Shown here: positions 1-11,456 of the stretch, in pieces
Layout: the number at the start of each line of letters is the position of its first letter
How positions within the stretch are numbered: the first letter of the stretch is position 1
NCBI GenBank assembly: GCA_018806915.1
Contig: JAGKQI010000048.1
Coordinates: forward strand, 806,001 to 870,000
DNA: 64,000 nucleotides
Direction: 5' to 3'
Origin: Phytophthora colocasiae
Taxonomy: Eukaryota > Oomycota > Peronosporomycetes > Peronosporales > Peronosporaceae
Translations under genes and position numbers: made by a program
Notes under the pieces: model-generated
The model's input: only the letters and a program-made list of their open reading frames with translations
Told to the model about the DNA's origin: nothing
The model's database searches: none

Positions 1-245
1 GTAACCACATCCAATACACGATTAGCGCGAGCATAATAGTAATAAGAAACTGGAATCACTCGTTCGCCGCCAGTATTGTCGTTTACTGGAGATCCTTTTG
101 GGAATGATAGGTCGTGTATGAGGCGTGCATCAATTGAGAGATCTAAATCTCCCTTCTGGACTGCTCCAAACAGACTGCAAGTAATCCCATCCAGTGACAG
201 CAACAAGTCAAGATCGAGAATAAGGTAGCGGCTCGTGTCTTGTCC
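1..245 (-). pseudogene. DIRS-like reverse transcriptase fragment, cut by window edge
   Basis: The minus strand is open from about 245 to the window edge. It contains GAVQKGDLDLSID followed by RLIHDLSFPKGSPVND. This is the motif that opens the reverse-transcriptase domain in DIRS-type and related tyrosine-recombinase retroelements of oomycetes (family knowledge from memory). The YxDD active site would lie beyond the window. It would copy element RNA into DNA. Upstream minus-strand frames (312-539) are shifted relative to this one, so the gene is probably broken. Assignment to DIRS rather than another RT class is uncertain. Confidence 0.55.
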
Positions 246-311
246 AGCTCTTGATGATTGTGTTTAAAGCGCGCCGAGCAGAACCACGATAAGCAGGTGG
301 TGCTTGTTGTT

Positions 312-539
312 TTACGAACGGTTTCTTCCGCTTTGACGTGACTCCGTGTTGAACAATCTCTTCCCATTCGCTTTTGTGTTCGTAGGTTTCCCATGCAGGA
401 TGCCGAGCAGGAATGTCCGGAGCCTTGTTCGGTCTTGTATCTCAAACGGCCTCTCCTCGTAAAAGATGAACAAACTCAGGAATCTGTACGTTTGACTGAC
501 GTAAGAAATCACTGTAGATACGCTTCTTTTGTCGATCAA
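312..539 (-). pseudogene. Possible recombinase N-terminal fragment
   Basis: A 75-residue minus-strand reading frame with the stretches TVISYVSQTYRF and RLRTFLLGILHG. It has the look of the helical N-terminal (SAM-like) part of tyrosine recombinases encoded by DIRS-type elements, where a short 'TFLLGIxHG' segment recurs. It lies just upstream of the reverse-transcriptase fragment on the same strand but in another frame. No catalytic Arg, His or Tyr box is present. The identification rests on general resemblance only. Confidence 0.3.
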
Positions 540-1031
540 TTAGGTACTTTACTTGACCCCCAGCGGTAGTTGAAGCTGGACACGGCTTCGATGAGGACAA
601 CTTATGTCGTTACAGTTCTGTGTTAAAACGATCTGTCACGGAAGACTCCAATGATCTTCAATACACGGAGGGTACTGTCATAAATGCGTTGGCGCTGTGA
701 TGGATATACTTCCAGCGGGGGACCACATTCGCTCCTGCTGTGACTATCGAAAAGGTGAGTGACACACTCGACGTTTCTCGACATTCTTTTCACGTTGGAC
801 CCGCACACTTGGGAGCTGTTGCCGTTACCAATGCGTGGGGTATTATACGAGCACAGATCGGGAGAAGTTGTGTCATGGGAGGGACTGGTTTATCTTGTTT
901 CAACTTTTAACTGGAACATTTTTACGATGGCCGGGCCCAAGTGGTGAAGTCAAATTAATCTCTGAGGAAGATACGCCGAGTCTTGCCTCTTTATCACCCG
1001 CATGCACGTCCCCCCGTAGTACTGCTGCTCT
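540..1031. other. No recognisable gene
   Basis: About 490 bases between two decayed minus-strand coding fragments. Only short overlapping frames are open on either strand. I see no motif, repeat or RNA gene here. It is probably degenerate interior of the same retroelement. Confidence 0.4.
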
Positions 1032-2209
1032 TTAACCGTCATTGTATGTCTGCTGACAGATCCCGTACGTCTTCTCAATGTCTTTCTTGACCGACTCATC
1101 CAGGGCAGCATGCTTGAAGTAAACCCGATCGTCAACGCGGCAAAGGTCTCCCCAGCCGCAACATACCTCTTGCGACATATTTTGTATACCGATAGCCTTA
1201 CCGCCAAGTTTCGGCAGTGCCTTTTGCGTCTCTATTGGGACCGGATTTTTGGCACGGCGTTTATCAAAGTTTCCCACCGTTTTTCGAGCCGGGTGTCCCT
1301 CCAGCCGGCTTGAACTACCGATGGCGCGGGATTTTTCCAGGGCTGCCCGCCATCTTGACGCAGAGTTCGCTGGTTACTCCGCATAAATGCCTCATGCGAG
1401 GTATTGAACTGAGCTTTGATATATGCGGTCTGAAGTACCGCGTTGTCTTCCATATGCACACGAAACAGTTCGAGACGATCGTCGATTCAGGAAACCAGTT
1501 CTAGCAGGGCCCTTCCAGATGTTGGTATTCTCGGACATGTAGTTCTACCAAGAGTCTTGACGTTCGGCGAATAACTCCTGGACCCCTGTCTGGTACAGTT
1601 GGTTGGTCCTGTTGGATAGAACGTCAATGGCTCCAAGGACTGTCAGGAAATCAGTAACAGGTCTTAGCTGGGCAAGCGTATTATTTCTCGAGAAACTGCT
1701 CGTGTCATGGTCTCGAACTGCGTCGCGTTTCTCGCGATCGCTGATCCGCACAAAATGCATTATTGAGATTCTTCGGGTACCAAAGTTCCAACTGAAGAGA
1801 CCGCACAGCACAGCAGGGTGTGGAAAGAAGCCGTACGTATTCCAATGTATCTGCCCAACAAATTGTTGTGGAGTCAAATTCGCAAACTTACCGCGTATTA
1901 GAGCCTGTTGGATCCGATTCTGAGTTCCAGAAGGCTGGAAATGACTTTAACATCTGCTGCACCACTCACAGGCATTGTAATTAATCCGTTGCGCTCAGTC
2001 GTAGCTCCCACACGTCGTAACGAGATAAGCTGGTCTAAATCCGTCAGAAGATCTCGACCATCTCCCCATCGTGCTTGTAATTCTTGTAATTTATCTTCTG
2101 CCACCACTTGTTCCGCTGTTAGTTCGCCGCCTTTTCCTAGGAAATTCTTCAGTTCTTCGCGAATTTGTCGCGCTTGCTGGAACAAAGCTGTCGTCGTCAT
2201 CTGAATCAC
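1032..2209 (-). pseudogene. Decayed gag-like coding region
   Basis: Four minus-strand frames follow each other from 2209 to 1032 with little overlap: 2209-1898, 1877-1545, 1459-1232 and 1277-1032. They read like one protein broken by at least three frameshifts. The first part is helical and charged (ARQIREELKNFLGKG). The second has NTYGFFPHPAVLCGLF and SSFSRNNTLAQLRPV. The last has two cysteines near VCCGWGDLC and resembles the end of a nucleocapsid-type protein. Strand and position upstream of the reverse-transcriptase fragment suggest the first gene of the same element. I do not recognise the family with certainty. Confidence 0.35.
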
Positions 2210-2451
2210 TTAGACCATCATCTAGCTGCTGTGGGACCACATTGACTACAGGACGCATCTCTTCGTCAGGAGTAAGAATAGAATCAGGAAACACCAGTCC
2301 TCATGGTGGAGATCGTTTGTCATCCTTGTAGTAGACATAATTTAAAATATGTTTAACCGTGACACGAAACAACTCGGAGCTCACGATGTCGAAGATCGGT
2401 TAGATCGCTGTTTTATCCGCCGCAGTGGCTCAGGAGTCTGCCGCTAAATCT

Positions 2452-2892
2452 CTACTTCTTGTTCCCCCTCGGTTGTCCACCGTCCACTTCGAACAAGACT
2501 AACCGCCACTTTTCCTCGTCGCAAAGCCAAGCCTTATGTGCGTCCATACACGCGAACTCGATGACTTCGAATGTCCCAGGTCGCAGGGAATAGATGTTTC
2601 CGGACGCACCCGTGATTACAGGCGTCGTATTTGGTCCGAGAGAGTAGCGTAGAGCGTGGAGACGCAAGCTTGAGGTTGTTAGAAGTCGAGGTCGAAATTG
2701 GAATGCAAGACATCGGTCGTTGCAGTGCTCGTCGTCCTTGAAACGTCCTAAGAATGTTATATGTATGGCTACGATAGGGAAAAACCGATTTCGATCTGAT
2801 CTGCTCCGGCGTTGCCTGCTCCAATCGTCCAAAACACCACATGCAGGCAAAGGAAGTGTTTTGGAATCATCCAGCACCACTTCCGACTCCAC
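2452..2892 (-). CDS. Hypothetical protein fragment, interrupted by the repeat boundary
   Basis: A 146-codon minus-strand frame ending at 2452. Its C-terminal half (residues about 75-146, with GNIYSLRPGTFEVIEF and EEKWRLVLFEVDGG) has a protein-like composition, but I do not recognise it. The left boundary of the tandem array (2678) falls inside this frame. In copies 2 and 3 the same N-terminal part is therefore joined to antisense Gypsy sequence instead. It may be part of an element whose remainder is lost. Confidence 0.3.
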   Translation of the reverse strand: MESEVVLDDSKTLPLPACGVLDDWSRQRRSRSDRNRFFPIVAIHITFLGRFKDDEHCNDRCLAFQFRPRLLTTSSLRLHALRYSLGPNTTPVITGASGNIYSLRPGTFEVIEFACMDAHKAWLCDEEKWRLVLFEVDGGQPRGNKK

Positions 2893-3019
2893 TTGAAAGT
2901 GTGGTGAAGTGGATTCAAATTAAGCCGGATCTGACGCAGAACGACCATGATGATGGGTGACGTGCGACATTGTGCCACGATAAAGACAGATCCCTAAAAC
3001 TGGTTACTTACTCTAGGGC

Positions 3020-3314
3020 GGATCCTAGGCCGGGATCCGGTTGGCCTGGCTGACCTGAGTTCGGATCCCACCGTCCTAAATGCGGATCCTACCGTCCTAA
3101 GTGCGGATCCCGATGGAAGAAGATCCGCACTCCAACATCATCAGATCCATAGCCAAGATCCCCGGATCCAGATGCCGAACACTCGAGATCCAAAATCCTC
3201 GGATCCAGTTGCCGGATCCTCAAGATCCAAGGTCCTCGGATCCAGATCCAAGCTCCTCGGATCTTGATGTCGGATCCCCAAGATCCAAGACCTTCGGATC
3301 CAGATGTCGGATCC
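3020..3314. repeat. GGATCC-rich array, copy 1
   Basis: Twelve GGATCC hexamers, plus many AGATCC variants, fall within 295 bases, spaced irregularly by about 10-45 bases in a degenerate CGGATCC/AAGATCCAAG pattern. Seven more GGATCC sites follow up to about 4350. Chance would give well under one. There is no convincing protein, although the plus frame reads repetitive Asp-Pro-Ser. It may be the internal repeat of an LTR or another terminal region. Confidence 0.8.
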
Positions 3315-4366
3315 TCGAGATCTAATACATCAATGAAGTGAAGCAGTTGCAGGAGAGCCAGCATGATCCAAGATAGAGATTTGCGATGGGAAAGATAGAG
3401 TACAGGATGAGAAACTGGATAACCATAAATCAGAGAGTCGAATTTACCTTCTAGTGCGCAAGTGGTTTTCTTCAGGGCCCAAGACAAGGGAAGAGGATAG
3501 TGTATTGACCTCCCCTTAGTCTTCCTGCAAGTTTCTTCACATACCTAGCTACAGCTAAGACCGGATCCCCGATTTGGCCGGCTTACCTTACGCTAGTGAA
3601 GACCTCGGATCCAACGGTGCTGATTGCTTAACCGTAGGATCCTTCGATATCTCCACACCCTCAAGACCAATCGCTACAGGAGGTACTCTCCGCGCGTCTA
3701 CGCTAATGCGACAGCTAGTAAGTTCGTTTAATAAACTGAAAATCAGAATATTCGTACCTAACGCTTATATATTCGGACATGTTTAATACTGGGAGACCGC
3801 TTTTATTTCCGGACAGAGGAAATACGTAATATGTTCTTTGTAGGTGTTCTTCTAGCATGCGAGGTGGAAGAAAATCTTGTAAATCAGTCGATTTCGATTC
3901 GCCGTCACCTTGATCCACTTCGTCTTCAACGGTCAAGTTAGAAATAGGAACAGGGCTTTGTTCCGAAACGACAGGAAACTCTGCACATGCTGGCTGGTAC
4001 TTGATAAAAAAAAGTTCCATGAAACGTTTGTGGTGTAGTGGATCCGCTGGAATGAGCAGGGATCCAAGGATCACACACGGCGCCCAGACACTGACTAACG
4101 GAGGGGGTACTCCGATAGCCATGGGGGTTGCTGAAGCTCACCTTGTGTACCCGTTAGTGTGCGAGATCTTCACTCTCAGGAACGGGAGAGTGCACACAGG
4201 TGTGAGGGCTTGAATGTCCTTGGCGGGGACTTGAGAGGTTGGACTCGCCTGGGGGTTCCTGCACACAGGTCCTGGTTGGGGGGATCTTGGTCTTGGACTC
4301 GAAAATCGTGTGGATCATTGGATCCGGGGTTGCCTTGGTGGGTGTGGGGATCCTTTTTTTACTGTC
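3315..4366. other. No recognisable gene; scattered GGATCC sites
   Basis: About 1 kb without a gene I can support. The frames at 3715-4122 (minus) and 3574-3786 (plus) are short and show no family resemblance. The scattered GGATCC sites suggest this belongs to the same non-coding element end as the array just upstream. Copies at 10404-11456 and 17496-18548 are near-identical. Confidence 0.4.
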
Positions 4367-4756
4367 TTGCTTGAGGTCTTTCGAAATACCCATATGCTTG
4401 AGGTCTTTCGAAATACCCAATGACTCCACTAAACTATGAAGCTCGGTTCGGTTCTCGAGTGACGTAAGTTCGATTGCGTGGTTGAGATCGTGGTGGAACG
4501 CCTCCGTCATGCGCGACTTGCGGCCGCTCTTGCCTCTCCTTCCGCTCTCATAGTTGACTGCTCGGCCGGCTTGTATGCCTTGGACAGATCTTCGCCACAA
4601 ACGCGAGATCTGGTCGTCACTGCACCCAAACTTGGCTGCACAGGCTTTAATAGCACCTACGTGCGCCTGTAGCTTTTTGCTATTGTGCGTTCGATTCGAA
4701 ACTGCGGAGATCGTGTGAGTGAAACGAGCAGGCCAATCGCGCACGCAATGCCACAA
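4367..4756 (-). pseudogene. Mariner-like transposase, N-terminal HTH fragment (copy 1)
   Basis: The minus strand encodes a helix-turn-helix segment (AIKACAAKFGCSDDQISRLWRR), then a GRRGKSGRK basic linker and a second HTH-like part (ENRTELHSLVESLGIS). The order and spacing match the paired DNA-binding N-terminus of oomycete mariner-like transposases, which binds the terminal inverted repeats. No DDE catalytic domain follows. After LGIS the frame enters a tandem duplication (ISKDLK twice) and then non-coding sequence. The first codon is TTG, so the 5' end is also missing. Confidence 0.6.
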
Positions 4757-4856
4757 CCTACTATATCGAATAAACTTCTGTTTGGCTTACTCGCTCTCTG
4801 CGTGCGGAATGCCTCACTTCCGTGCGGAACCGCAAAAGCAGACGCCTCGAACGCCT

Positions 4857-6014
4857 ATGATGACTCACGACGAGAGCGTGTCGATCCTGTTACGATCCCC
4901 TACCAGGAGAAGTCACCCACGCGCATCCCCGTATGTCCTGCAGAGCCACAGCCCGCAAGAGAACCGAGCTACTCCCCAGCGAGTACAGTCCCTACCAAGT
5001 GAAAGTATGTATTGATGTGTACTCTTCAAGGATAGTTGGTAATACCTAAAGCTGCATTAATGTGTGTTGCAGCAGCTCCTGTAGCCATTTTGGAGACGGA
5101 AGAAGACACAACGGATGCATCCGCGTCTGCAGCAGTCCCTGGTGATCTGTACCAGCTCCTCGTGCGGCCGATCGTGAAGGCGTCGATCAATCAACGTGAC
5201 ATTTCGGCTGAAACACTTAGTGATGCTGTTTTCAATGGGTGCTCGTTTGGCACTATTATGGAGGCTCTATGGGAGCGCTTTTCTCCTCGCATCAATAAAC
5301 AAGCGGTAAAAACGGTGGCGAGTGGAGTGTTGAGACGCCGGTGTTTGGTGAGTGGTCTAAGCAAATGCAGTTCAAGGCGAAGAAGCGTGTTGTGGACTCC
5401 TCCAAATCTGACCAAGCGTGGAACCAATGGCTTGTGGGAATGCGTGGAACGGCTGTGACTCTCATGATCTATGAGTACGGTATGGCTATCGCGACAGCTA
5501 AAGATCGAGATGATTTCGTGAAGTCATGCATTGTGCCGGAGGAGACCGAGGTGCAACGGCGGAAAGTTCGCTACGAGAAGTAGTGGATGCTCTCAGACAG
5601 AAGTGGGGCGCTACGTTCCAGGCAGCATCGGTCGTTTGGCGTATGTGGGCGAATCATGTAACAAGGAACCTCAACCGCTCAACATGGGATGCCGACATCG
5701 CACACCCGCCGCCCAGATACATTGCGCATCTACTGGAACCAGCTGAGTCACGTCTAGAGGAGCATTTAACGTGTGTGGCGCAATCAGCAAACGTGGCGCT
5801 TGACTGTGTAAGGGCTTCGCTTGCAGACTGTCAGCAAATGCGACGCTACTTAGAGGCTGCAACACGAAGTCTTGATGACGAAGAGCAGCGCTTGCTGGGT
5901 CGTGAGGCCATTATCGAGGGGATGATTCGTGATCTCGTGCCTCCGTCTCCTGGCTCGATTGTAGATCCGCTGCCTCTGATTGACAACATTGAAGACACGG
6001 AACACGCGGAGTAA
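4857..6014 (+). pseudogene. Two-exon gene of unknown function, element-associated (copy 1)
   Basis: Exon 1 starts at ATG 4857 (MMTHDESVS) and ends at 5004. An intron, 5005-5072 (68 bp, GTATGT...TTGCAG), joins in frame to exon 2 (APVAILETEEDTTD). The protein continues through LYQLLVRPIVKASINQRDIS, KQMQFKAKKRVVD, a Trp-rich stretch (AWNQWLVGMRGT) and, after a frameshift near 5580, DALRQKWGATFQAASVVWRMWANHV, then a helical acidic C-terminus ending at TAA 6012. An A5 run near 5308 also breaks the frame. It has no transposase motif. Its position between two transposase genes suggests an accessory or captured gene of a repeat. I do not recognise the function. Confidence 0.5.
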
Positions 6015-6214
6015 AGGAACTGATCTCACTAATATTTTCGTTTATAATCTGCGGTGGACGAGGTCAAGTCCGATAGTCAAGCTCTTGCCTACGACTCCGA
6101 TTCAATCTCGGCATAACCTAACTCGTCTTCATTCGACTCAGATGTGTTGTCTTCAAATTGCGTTCGTCTTTCAACTGAAAGAGGCCCGACGGGATCAAAG
6201 TACCCTTGGATCTT

Positions 6215-7213
6215 CTAGCCGCAGTGCTCAAATACCTTCTGCATGTTGAAATGCTGAAATTTGTGGAATGTCTGCACAACGAAAGGCAACAGATCTCTCC
6301 CGCTGGACTCAAGATAATGTCTTTGGAATGAGCGCTTGACATAGCCAAACAGGAATTCAATCGGATTGAAGAATGGACAGTACGCTGGCAGGAAAATGGG
6401 CACGACTCCAACACTTCGTAGGTAGTGAATTATTTCGGGGTGCCTGTGGATGCTAGCTCCATCCAAAATCCAGACTGAGCTTTGACCTGGGTATTGGCGA
6501 ACTGGACCTGTCGGACAATGAATAAAATTCTGGCAGCATTTCGTAAACTCCAAACGATCAAAAGTCCCCTCAGTACTAAAGTAGTCGAGCACCCCGTTCG
6601 CGCCAATAAATGCCAAGATCGACACACGCGGTTTTCGCTGGAAGTCACCGCGAATCGCCACTTTTTGTCCGCGTAAAGCGTAGCCACGTTTCCGCACCAT
6701 TCCTCGGTTGTCAAAACTTACTTCATCCAGGAATACAAGGTTCTGATGGCTCCAATTAATGTTGCTCACCTCCTCCACGAAACGAAAAACATCACGTTCT
6801 TTAATGTGCATCGCGCGACGCTCTAAAACTTTCCAAGTGAGACCATAATCGTGAATAATTCTCCAGACAGACGACTTGGAAATGTCTAAGGAATGTGCTC
6901 GCTTGAACGCGTCTTCGGCCTCGTCTAGGTGTGCAAGAGGGTTGTCCTGATAGTACTCGAACAGCTATTGACGCTGCGCGCTTGTGTACTGTCGTTTTGC
7001 ACCGCTGTTGGCACGCTGAAGTGTCCCTGAAGTCTCGTAAACCTTGATCCAGTTGCGAACGGTACTTTCAGACTTGTTGAAGATGTGTGCAAGGTGGACT
7101 CGTGAGCAGCCAAGCTTGTAATACGCGTACAAGCAATGATAGACCGTATTAACGTGAGCGTGCTGCCGCGTAGCCGCTATCTCCATCGTGTACTGCATGA
7201 ACAACTTCAACAT
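6215..7213 (-). pseudogene. IS630/Tc1-type DDE transposase, nonsense-mutated (copy 1)
   Basis: Same gene as the intact copy at 20397. A TGG codon is replaced by TAG (minus strand, near 6967), which would stop translation 83 codons after the first ATG. The DDE domain downstream is otherwise readable. Confidence 0.8.
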
Positions 7214-7285
7214 AAATATTACATCCGATTCGTTAAAAATTGACCAATAGTGACGCGCTATTTTGTTATTTTTGACCAGTCCCAC

Positions 7286-8361
7286 CGCTTCGTTGATTTC
7301 ATCGCCTGGGTCGTCCTTTCTCGAAATCGCCCCACATCGTCAAAATTGGACGGAATTGACAATACCACGAAGGATAAATGCTACTGCGGCAACGCGCTCA
7401 TCAGGATTGAGATTCTTCCGTTTGGTAAGGGTATGAGTTGCGTCGGGATTCATTTAGCTTGGGTAATGCGGAAGAAAAGGAATGGCTGTGCTGAACCGCG
7501 CTTAACTTTTGGTGTACACCGTGAAAACGGAATTGTCGTGGCTAGCGCTATATTATGAGCCAATCAGAGACACTAAATCTAGGTTTTTGAGGTTGTGATT
7601 GATTTTTTCTGTTGAAACCGCTTATATTTCCAGACAGAGAAAGTATTGATAACTAGGCATTACTATAAAATATTGGCACCAAAATAGATCTTATCGCTCC
7701 AAAACACATCTTAGTTAACCAAAATGCGTTTTTTGTGCTCATAATCAGGCCATGTCGCGAGCATCTATTTAGTGTGTATCACAGGAAAGCGTCCCATTGT
7801 AATGATTTGTATTCACTATAGAACATTTCTGAACGTTGATTGGTTAGAATCGAAGTAGTAATGCGCCGTGAAGTAGAATAAACTTTCGCCAGGTTGTCGC
7901 CTGTGTCGTGCACATATTGTTTCTGTCCGATATTGCTTGTATTGTGGTACACGCTACTTACCGATGCTGATTGGCCATAAATAGATTACTAAACATATGT
8001 CAATGTGATATAGTTGAGCTCAGCGATGTAAAAAAATGCACACATGTACAATTTCAGCAGCAGCAGCAGAGCTTTACTCACAGAGATATAATGAACGATC
8101 AGTGATTGGCTACTCTGAAGGGATGTGACCATTCTATACTAGCTTATGGGTCCAACATTAAAAGAGAATTAAGAAATATATATCGCGTCTTTTTTTGAAA
8201 CTTTGAATTTTGACCAATGAGGAAGATATTGAGTGGTTATCTCCTTAGGGGTAGGTGTGTCTACATTCGAGCGCTCTATAGTTTGGAGGACGGCGTCCCT
8301 CCGTCACGGAAGCAGATCGTAGAAAGCGTTTTGTCAAAAAGTTGTTCAATTTGCAGCAGCC
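7286..8361. other. Non-coding spacer with several CCAAT/ATTGG motifs
   Basis: About 1.07 kb between the IS630 gene and the Crypton start. A minus-strand stretch at about 7287-7460 continues the transposase frame upstream through a TGA. The rest is AT-rich. CCAAT or its complement occurs near 7245, 7561, 7840, 7971, 8103 and 8213, several within TGATTGG. The last 150 bases are probably the Crypton 5' flank: a TTCAATTT sequence resembling the oomycete initiator lies 7-15 bases before its ATG. Copies lie at 14377-15454 and 21468-22546. Confidence 0.35.
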
Positions 8362-8534
8362 ATGGAGTCGCCATCTCTACTAGTGGAGCTGGAGGAAAGC
8401 GCGAACACAACTATAGATCGCTGTCGAGCTGCCCGTGCGGCAAATACTACCCGCGCGTACGCGCCAAAACAGAAGGAGTTCAAGGCTTGGTGCGACCGCA
8501 AAGGCTTCCATGAAACTACACGCTACCCTTGTCT
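8362..8534 (+). pseudogene. Crypton tyrosine recombinase, N-terminal fragment (copy 1)
   Basis: ATG at 8362 opens a 58-residue N-terminus (MESPSLLVEL) containing NTTRAYAPKQKEFKAWC. This is the conserved start of Crypton recombinases in oomycetes, where 'NTxxAYxxKQxEFxxWC' precedes the SAM-like DNA-binding domain. After TTRYPCL the sequence switches abruptly at 8534/8535 to Gypsy-1 pol. The matching remainder of the Crypton gene begins at 61310 (minus strand) and 62747. See copy 3 for the original context. Confidence 0.75.
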
Positions 8535-9766
8535 GAGCTGAAGTCATTTCTGAAAGGAGAGTTCCAACGGTTCTCCCCCCGGAGACTCCGAAAGATTGCC
8601 AAGGTCGCAGACCTGTTCACGTTGGACAGTCGAGATGTGCTGTACCGGATGACTACTGTCACCCAGAAGCGTCCACGCGATTTTTGGGTGATTTGAGGTT
8701 GGTTGTTCCGGAGTCACTCCGGTCGGATATGCTACATTATGCCCATGAGGATTTCCAAGGTGGTCACCAAGGTATCCGTCGGACTCACGAAAAGTTACTC
8801 TTGGAGTTCTACTGGCCTGGAATGTATGCGGATGTTGAGCGGCATGTGAAGGAGTGTGTGGATTGTGCCAGTGGAAAGGGACGGCCTCCAAATGGAGGAC
8901 CGTCGCCTGGAAACATCGAACCGGCCTATCCATTCCAAGTGGTGTCGATGGATTTCGTCACTCATCTTCCGAAGTCGGCTCGTGGGGATACGTTCTTATT
9001 ATTGTTCCAAGATATGTTCTCCGGATATGTCATGTGCAAACCAATGAGTTCAACGACTGCCCAAGATGTTGCTGAAGTTTACGAGCAAGTGGTCTTTCAA
9101 AAGTTTGGTGCCAGTTCGATGATCCGACATGACCAAGATCCAAGGTTCATGAGTGCGGTGTTCGGATGTTTCCGAAATCTACTTGGAAGTCTTCAACGGG
9201 CTACTTTGGGATATCGCCCTCAGGCGAATGGTCAACAAGAACGGTCAGTCCAAACGGTCGTCCAAAGTATCCGAGGTTACATCATGGAAGCGGATCAGTC
9301 CGACTGGGACGACCATGTTGAACGGTTGATGTTCGCTTTGAACACTTCGTTTGATGCCACCCGGTTGGAGACTCCCTTTTACTTGGTGCACGGCTGGGAC
9401 GCCCGGAGTACGATTTCGGCAATGTTGGGTCCAAAGGCCAATAGCCTTCCGGAGCGCACAGCCTATGAGTGGAGACGTAGTGTGCAACGTGACTACAGGT
9501 ACGCTGTTGCGTTCGCTGAAGATCTCCAAAAGAAGGCCAAGAGGCGCCGGTCGGAGGTCCAAACGCAAAAGTGGAAGGAACTGTCCGACCGGTTGAAGTC
9601 CGGGTTCGAAAAGGGAGATTCAGTCTGGCTGTACATTCCGAAGGTTCAAACGGGACTTAGTCGAAAATTGGCTCACATGTGGCATGGTCCTTTCCGGATT
9701 GAAGAGGTGCACGATGACTTCCGAGTGAAGCTCAAGGTTGAGGACACGGGTTACCGTGTCAACCCT
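8535..9766 (+). pseudogene. Gypsy-1 pol 3' fragment: integrase (copy 1)
   Basis: It starts in the middle of pol (ELKSFLKGEFQRFSPRRL). A T5 run at 8681-8685, one T short, breaks the frame before LRLVVPESL. The HHCC zinc-binding segment (HYAHEDFQGGHQG ... CVDCASGKG), the catalytic core (Asp of SMDFV, Asp of RHDQDPRF, Glu of NGQQERS) and the C-terminal GPF segment are present. At 9766 the gene is cut by the tandem junction after GYRVNP, so the chromodomain is lost. The open frame runs on into copy 2 as a chance fusion to 9985. Confidence 0.85.
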
Positions 9767-11456
9767 GTTAGAAGTCGAGGTCGAAATTGGAATGCAAGAC
9801 ATCGGTCGTTGCAGTGCTCGTCGTCCTTGAAACGTCCTAAGAATGTTATATGTATGGCTACGATAGGGAAAAACCGATTTCGATCTGATCTGCTCCGGCG
9901 TTGCCTGCTCCAATCGTCCAAAACACCACATGCAGGCAAAGGAAGTGTTTTGGAATCATCCAGCACCACTTCCGACTCCACTTGAAAGTGTGGTGAAGTG
10001 GATTCAAATTAAGCCGGATCTGACGCAGAACGACCATGATGATGGGTGACGTGCGACATTGTGCCACGATAAAGACAGATCCCTAAAACTGGTTACTTAC
10101 TCTAGGGCGGATCCTAGGCCGGGATCCGGTTGGCCTGGCTGACCTGAGTTCGGATCCCACCGTCCTAAATGCGGATCCTACCGTCCTAAGTGCGGATCCC
10201 GATGGAAGAAGATCCGCACTCCAACATCATCAGATCCATAGCCAAGATCCCCGGATCCAGATGCCGAACACTCGAGATCCAAAATCCTCGGATCCAGTTG
10301 CCGGATCCTCAAGATCCAAGGTCCTCGGATCCAGATCCAAGCTCCTCGGATCTTGATGTCGGATCCCCAAGATCCAAGACCTTCGGATCCAGATGTCGGA
10401 TCCTCGAGATCTAATACATCAATGAAGTGAAGCAGTTGCAGGAGAGCCAGCATGATCCAAGATAGAGATTTGCGATGGGAAAGATAGAGTACAGGATGAG
10501 AAACTGGATAACCATAAATCAGAGAGTCGAATTTACCTTCTAGTGCGCAAGTGGTTTTCTTCAGGGCCCAAGACAAGGGAAGAGGATAGTGTATTGACCT
10601 CCCCTTAGTCTTCCCTGCAAGTTTCTTCACATACCTAGCTACAGCTAAGACCGGATCCCCGATTTGGCCGGCTTACCTTACGCTAGTGAAGACCTCGGAT
10701 CCAACGGTGCTGATTGCTTAACCGTAGGATCCTTCGATATCTCCACACCCTCAAGACCAATCGCTACAGGAGGTACTCTCCGCGCGTCTACGCTAATGCG
10801 ACAGCTAGTAAGTTCGTTTAATAAACTGAAAATCAGAATATTCGTACCTAACGCTTATATATTCGGACATGTTTAATACTGGGAGACCGCTTTTATTTCC
10901 GGACAGAGGAAATACGTAATATGTTCTTTGTAGGTGTTCTTCTAGCATGCGAGGTGGAAGAAAATCTTGTAAATCAGTCGATTTCGATTCGCCGTCACCT
11001 TGATCCACTTCGTCTTCAACGGTCAAGTTAGAAATAGGAACAGGGCTTTGTTCCGAAACGACAGGAAACTCTGCACATGCTGGCTGGTACTTGATAAAAA
11101 AAAGTTCCATGAAACGTTTGTGGTGTAGTGGATCCGCTGGAATGAGCAGGGATCCAAGGATCACACACGGCGCCCAGACACTGACTAACGGAGGGGGTAC
11201 TCCGATAGCCATGGGGGTTGCTGAAGCTCACCTTGTGTACCCGTTAGTGTGCGGGATCTTCACTCTCAGGAACGGGAGAGTGCACACAGGTGTGAGGGCT
11301 TGAATGTCCTTGGCGGGGACTTGAGAGGTTGGACTCGCCTGGGGGTTCCTGCACACAGGTCCTGGTTGGGGGGATCTTGGTCTTGGACTCGAAGATCGTG
11401 TGGATCATTGGATCCGGGGTTGCCTTGGTGGGTGTGGGGATCCTTTTTTTACTGTC

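Larger units (their letters stand above)
2678..9766. repeat. Tandem 7.09-kb unit, copy 1 (7,089 bp)
   Basis: First of three head-to-tail copies. The unit begins at GTTAGAAGTCGAGG and ends at GTGTCAACCCT inside the Gypsy-1 pol gene. The left flank (…GAGGTT) is unique and the right junction joins directly to copy 2. Copy 1 carries several private changes where copies 2 and 3 agree, for example G to A at about 4164 and C to A at about 4589. The junction shows at most one base of shared sequence between the flanks, so it was not made by recombination between long repeats. Confidence 0.95.

Noticed and set aside
2534..2842. Overlapping minus frame sharing its start with frames at 9620-9931 and 16712-17023
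   Set aside because: Shadow of the 2452-2892 frame; its apparent recurrence only reflects the tandem unit.
8684..9985. A 433-codon integrase with a novel C-terminal tail
   Set aside because: The tail after GYRVNP is sequence from the start of the next tandem unit, and the upstream frame is broken. It is a junction artefact of the tandem duplication and not a new domain.
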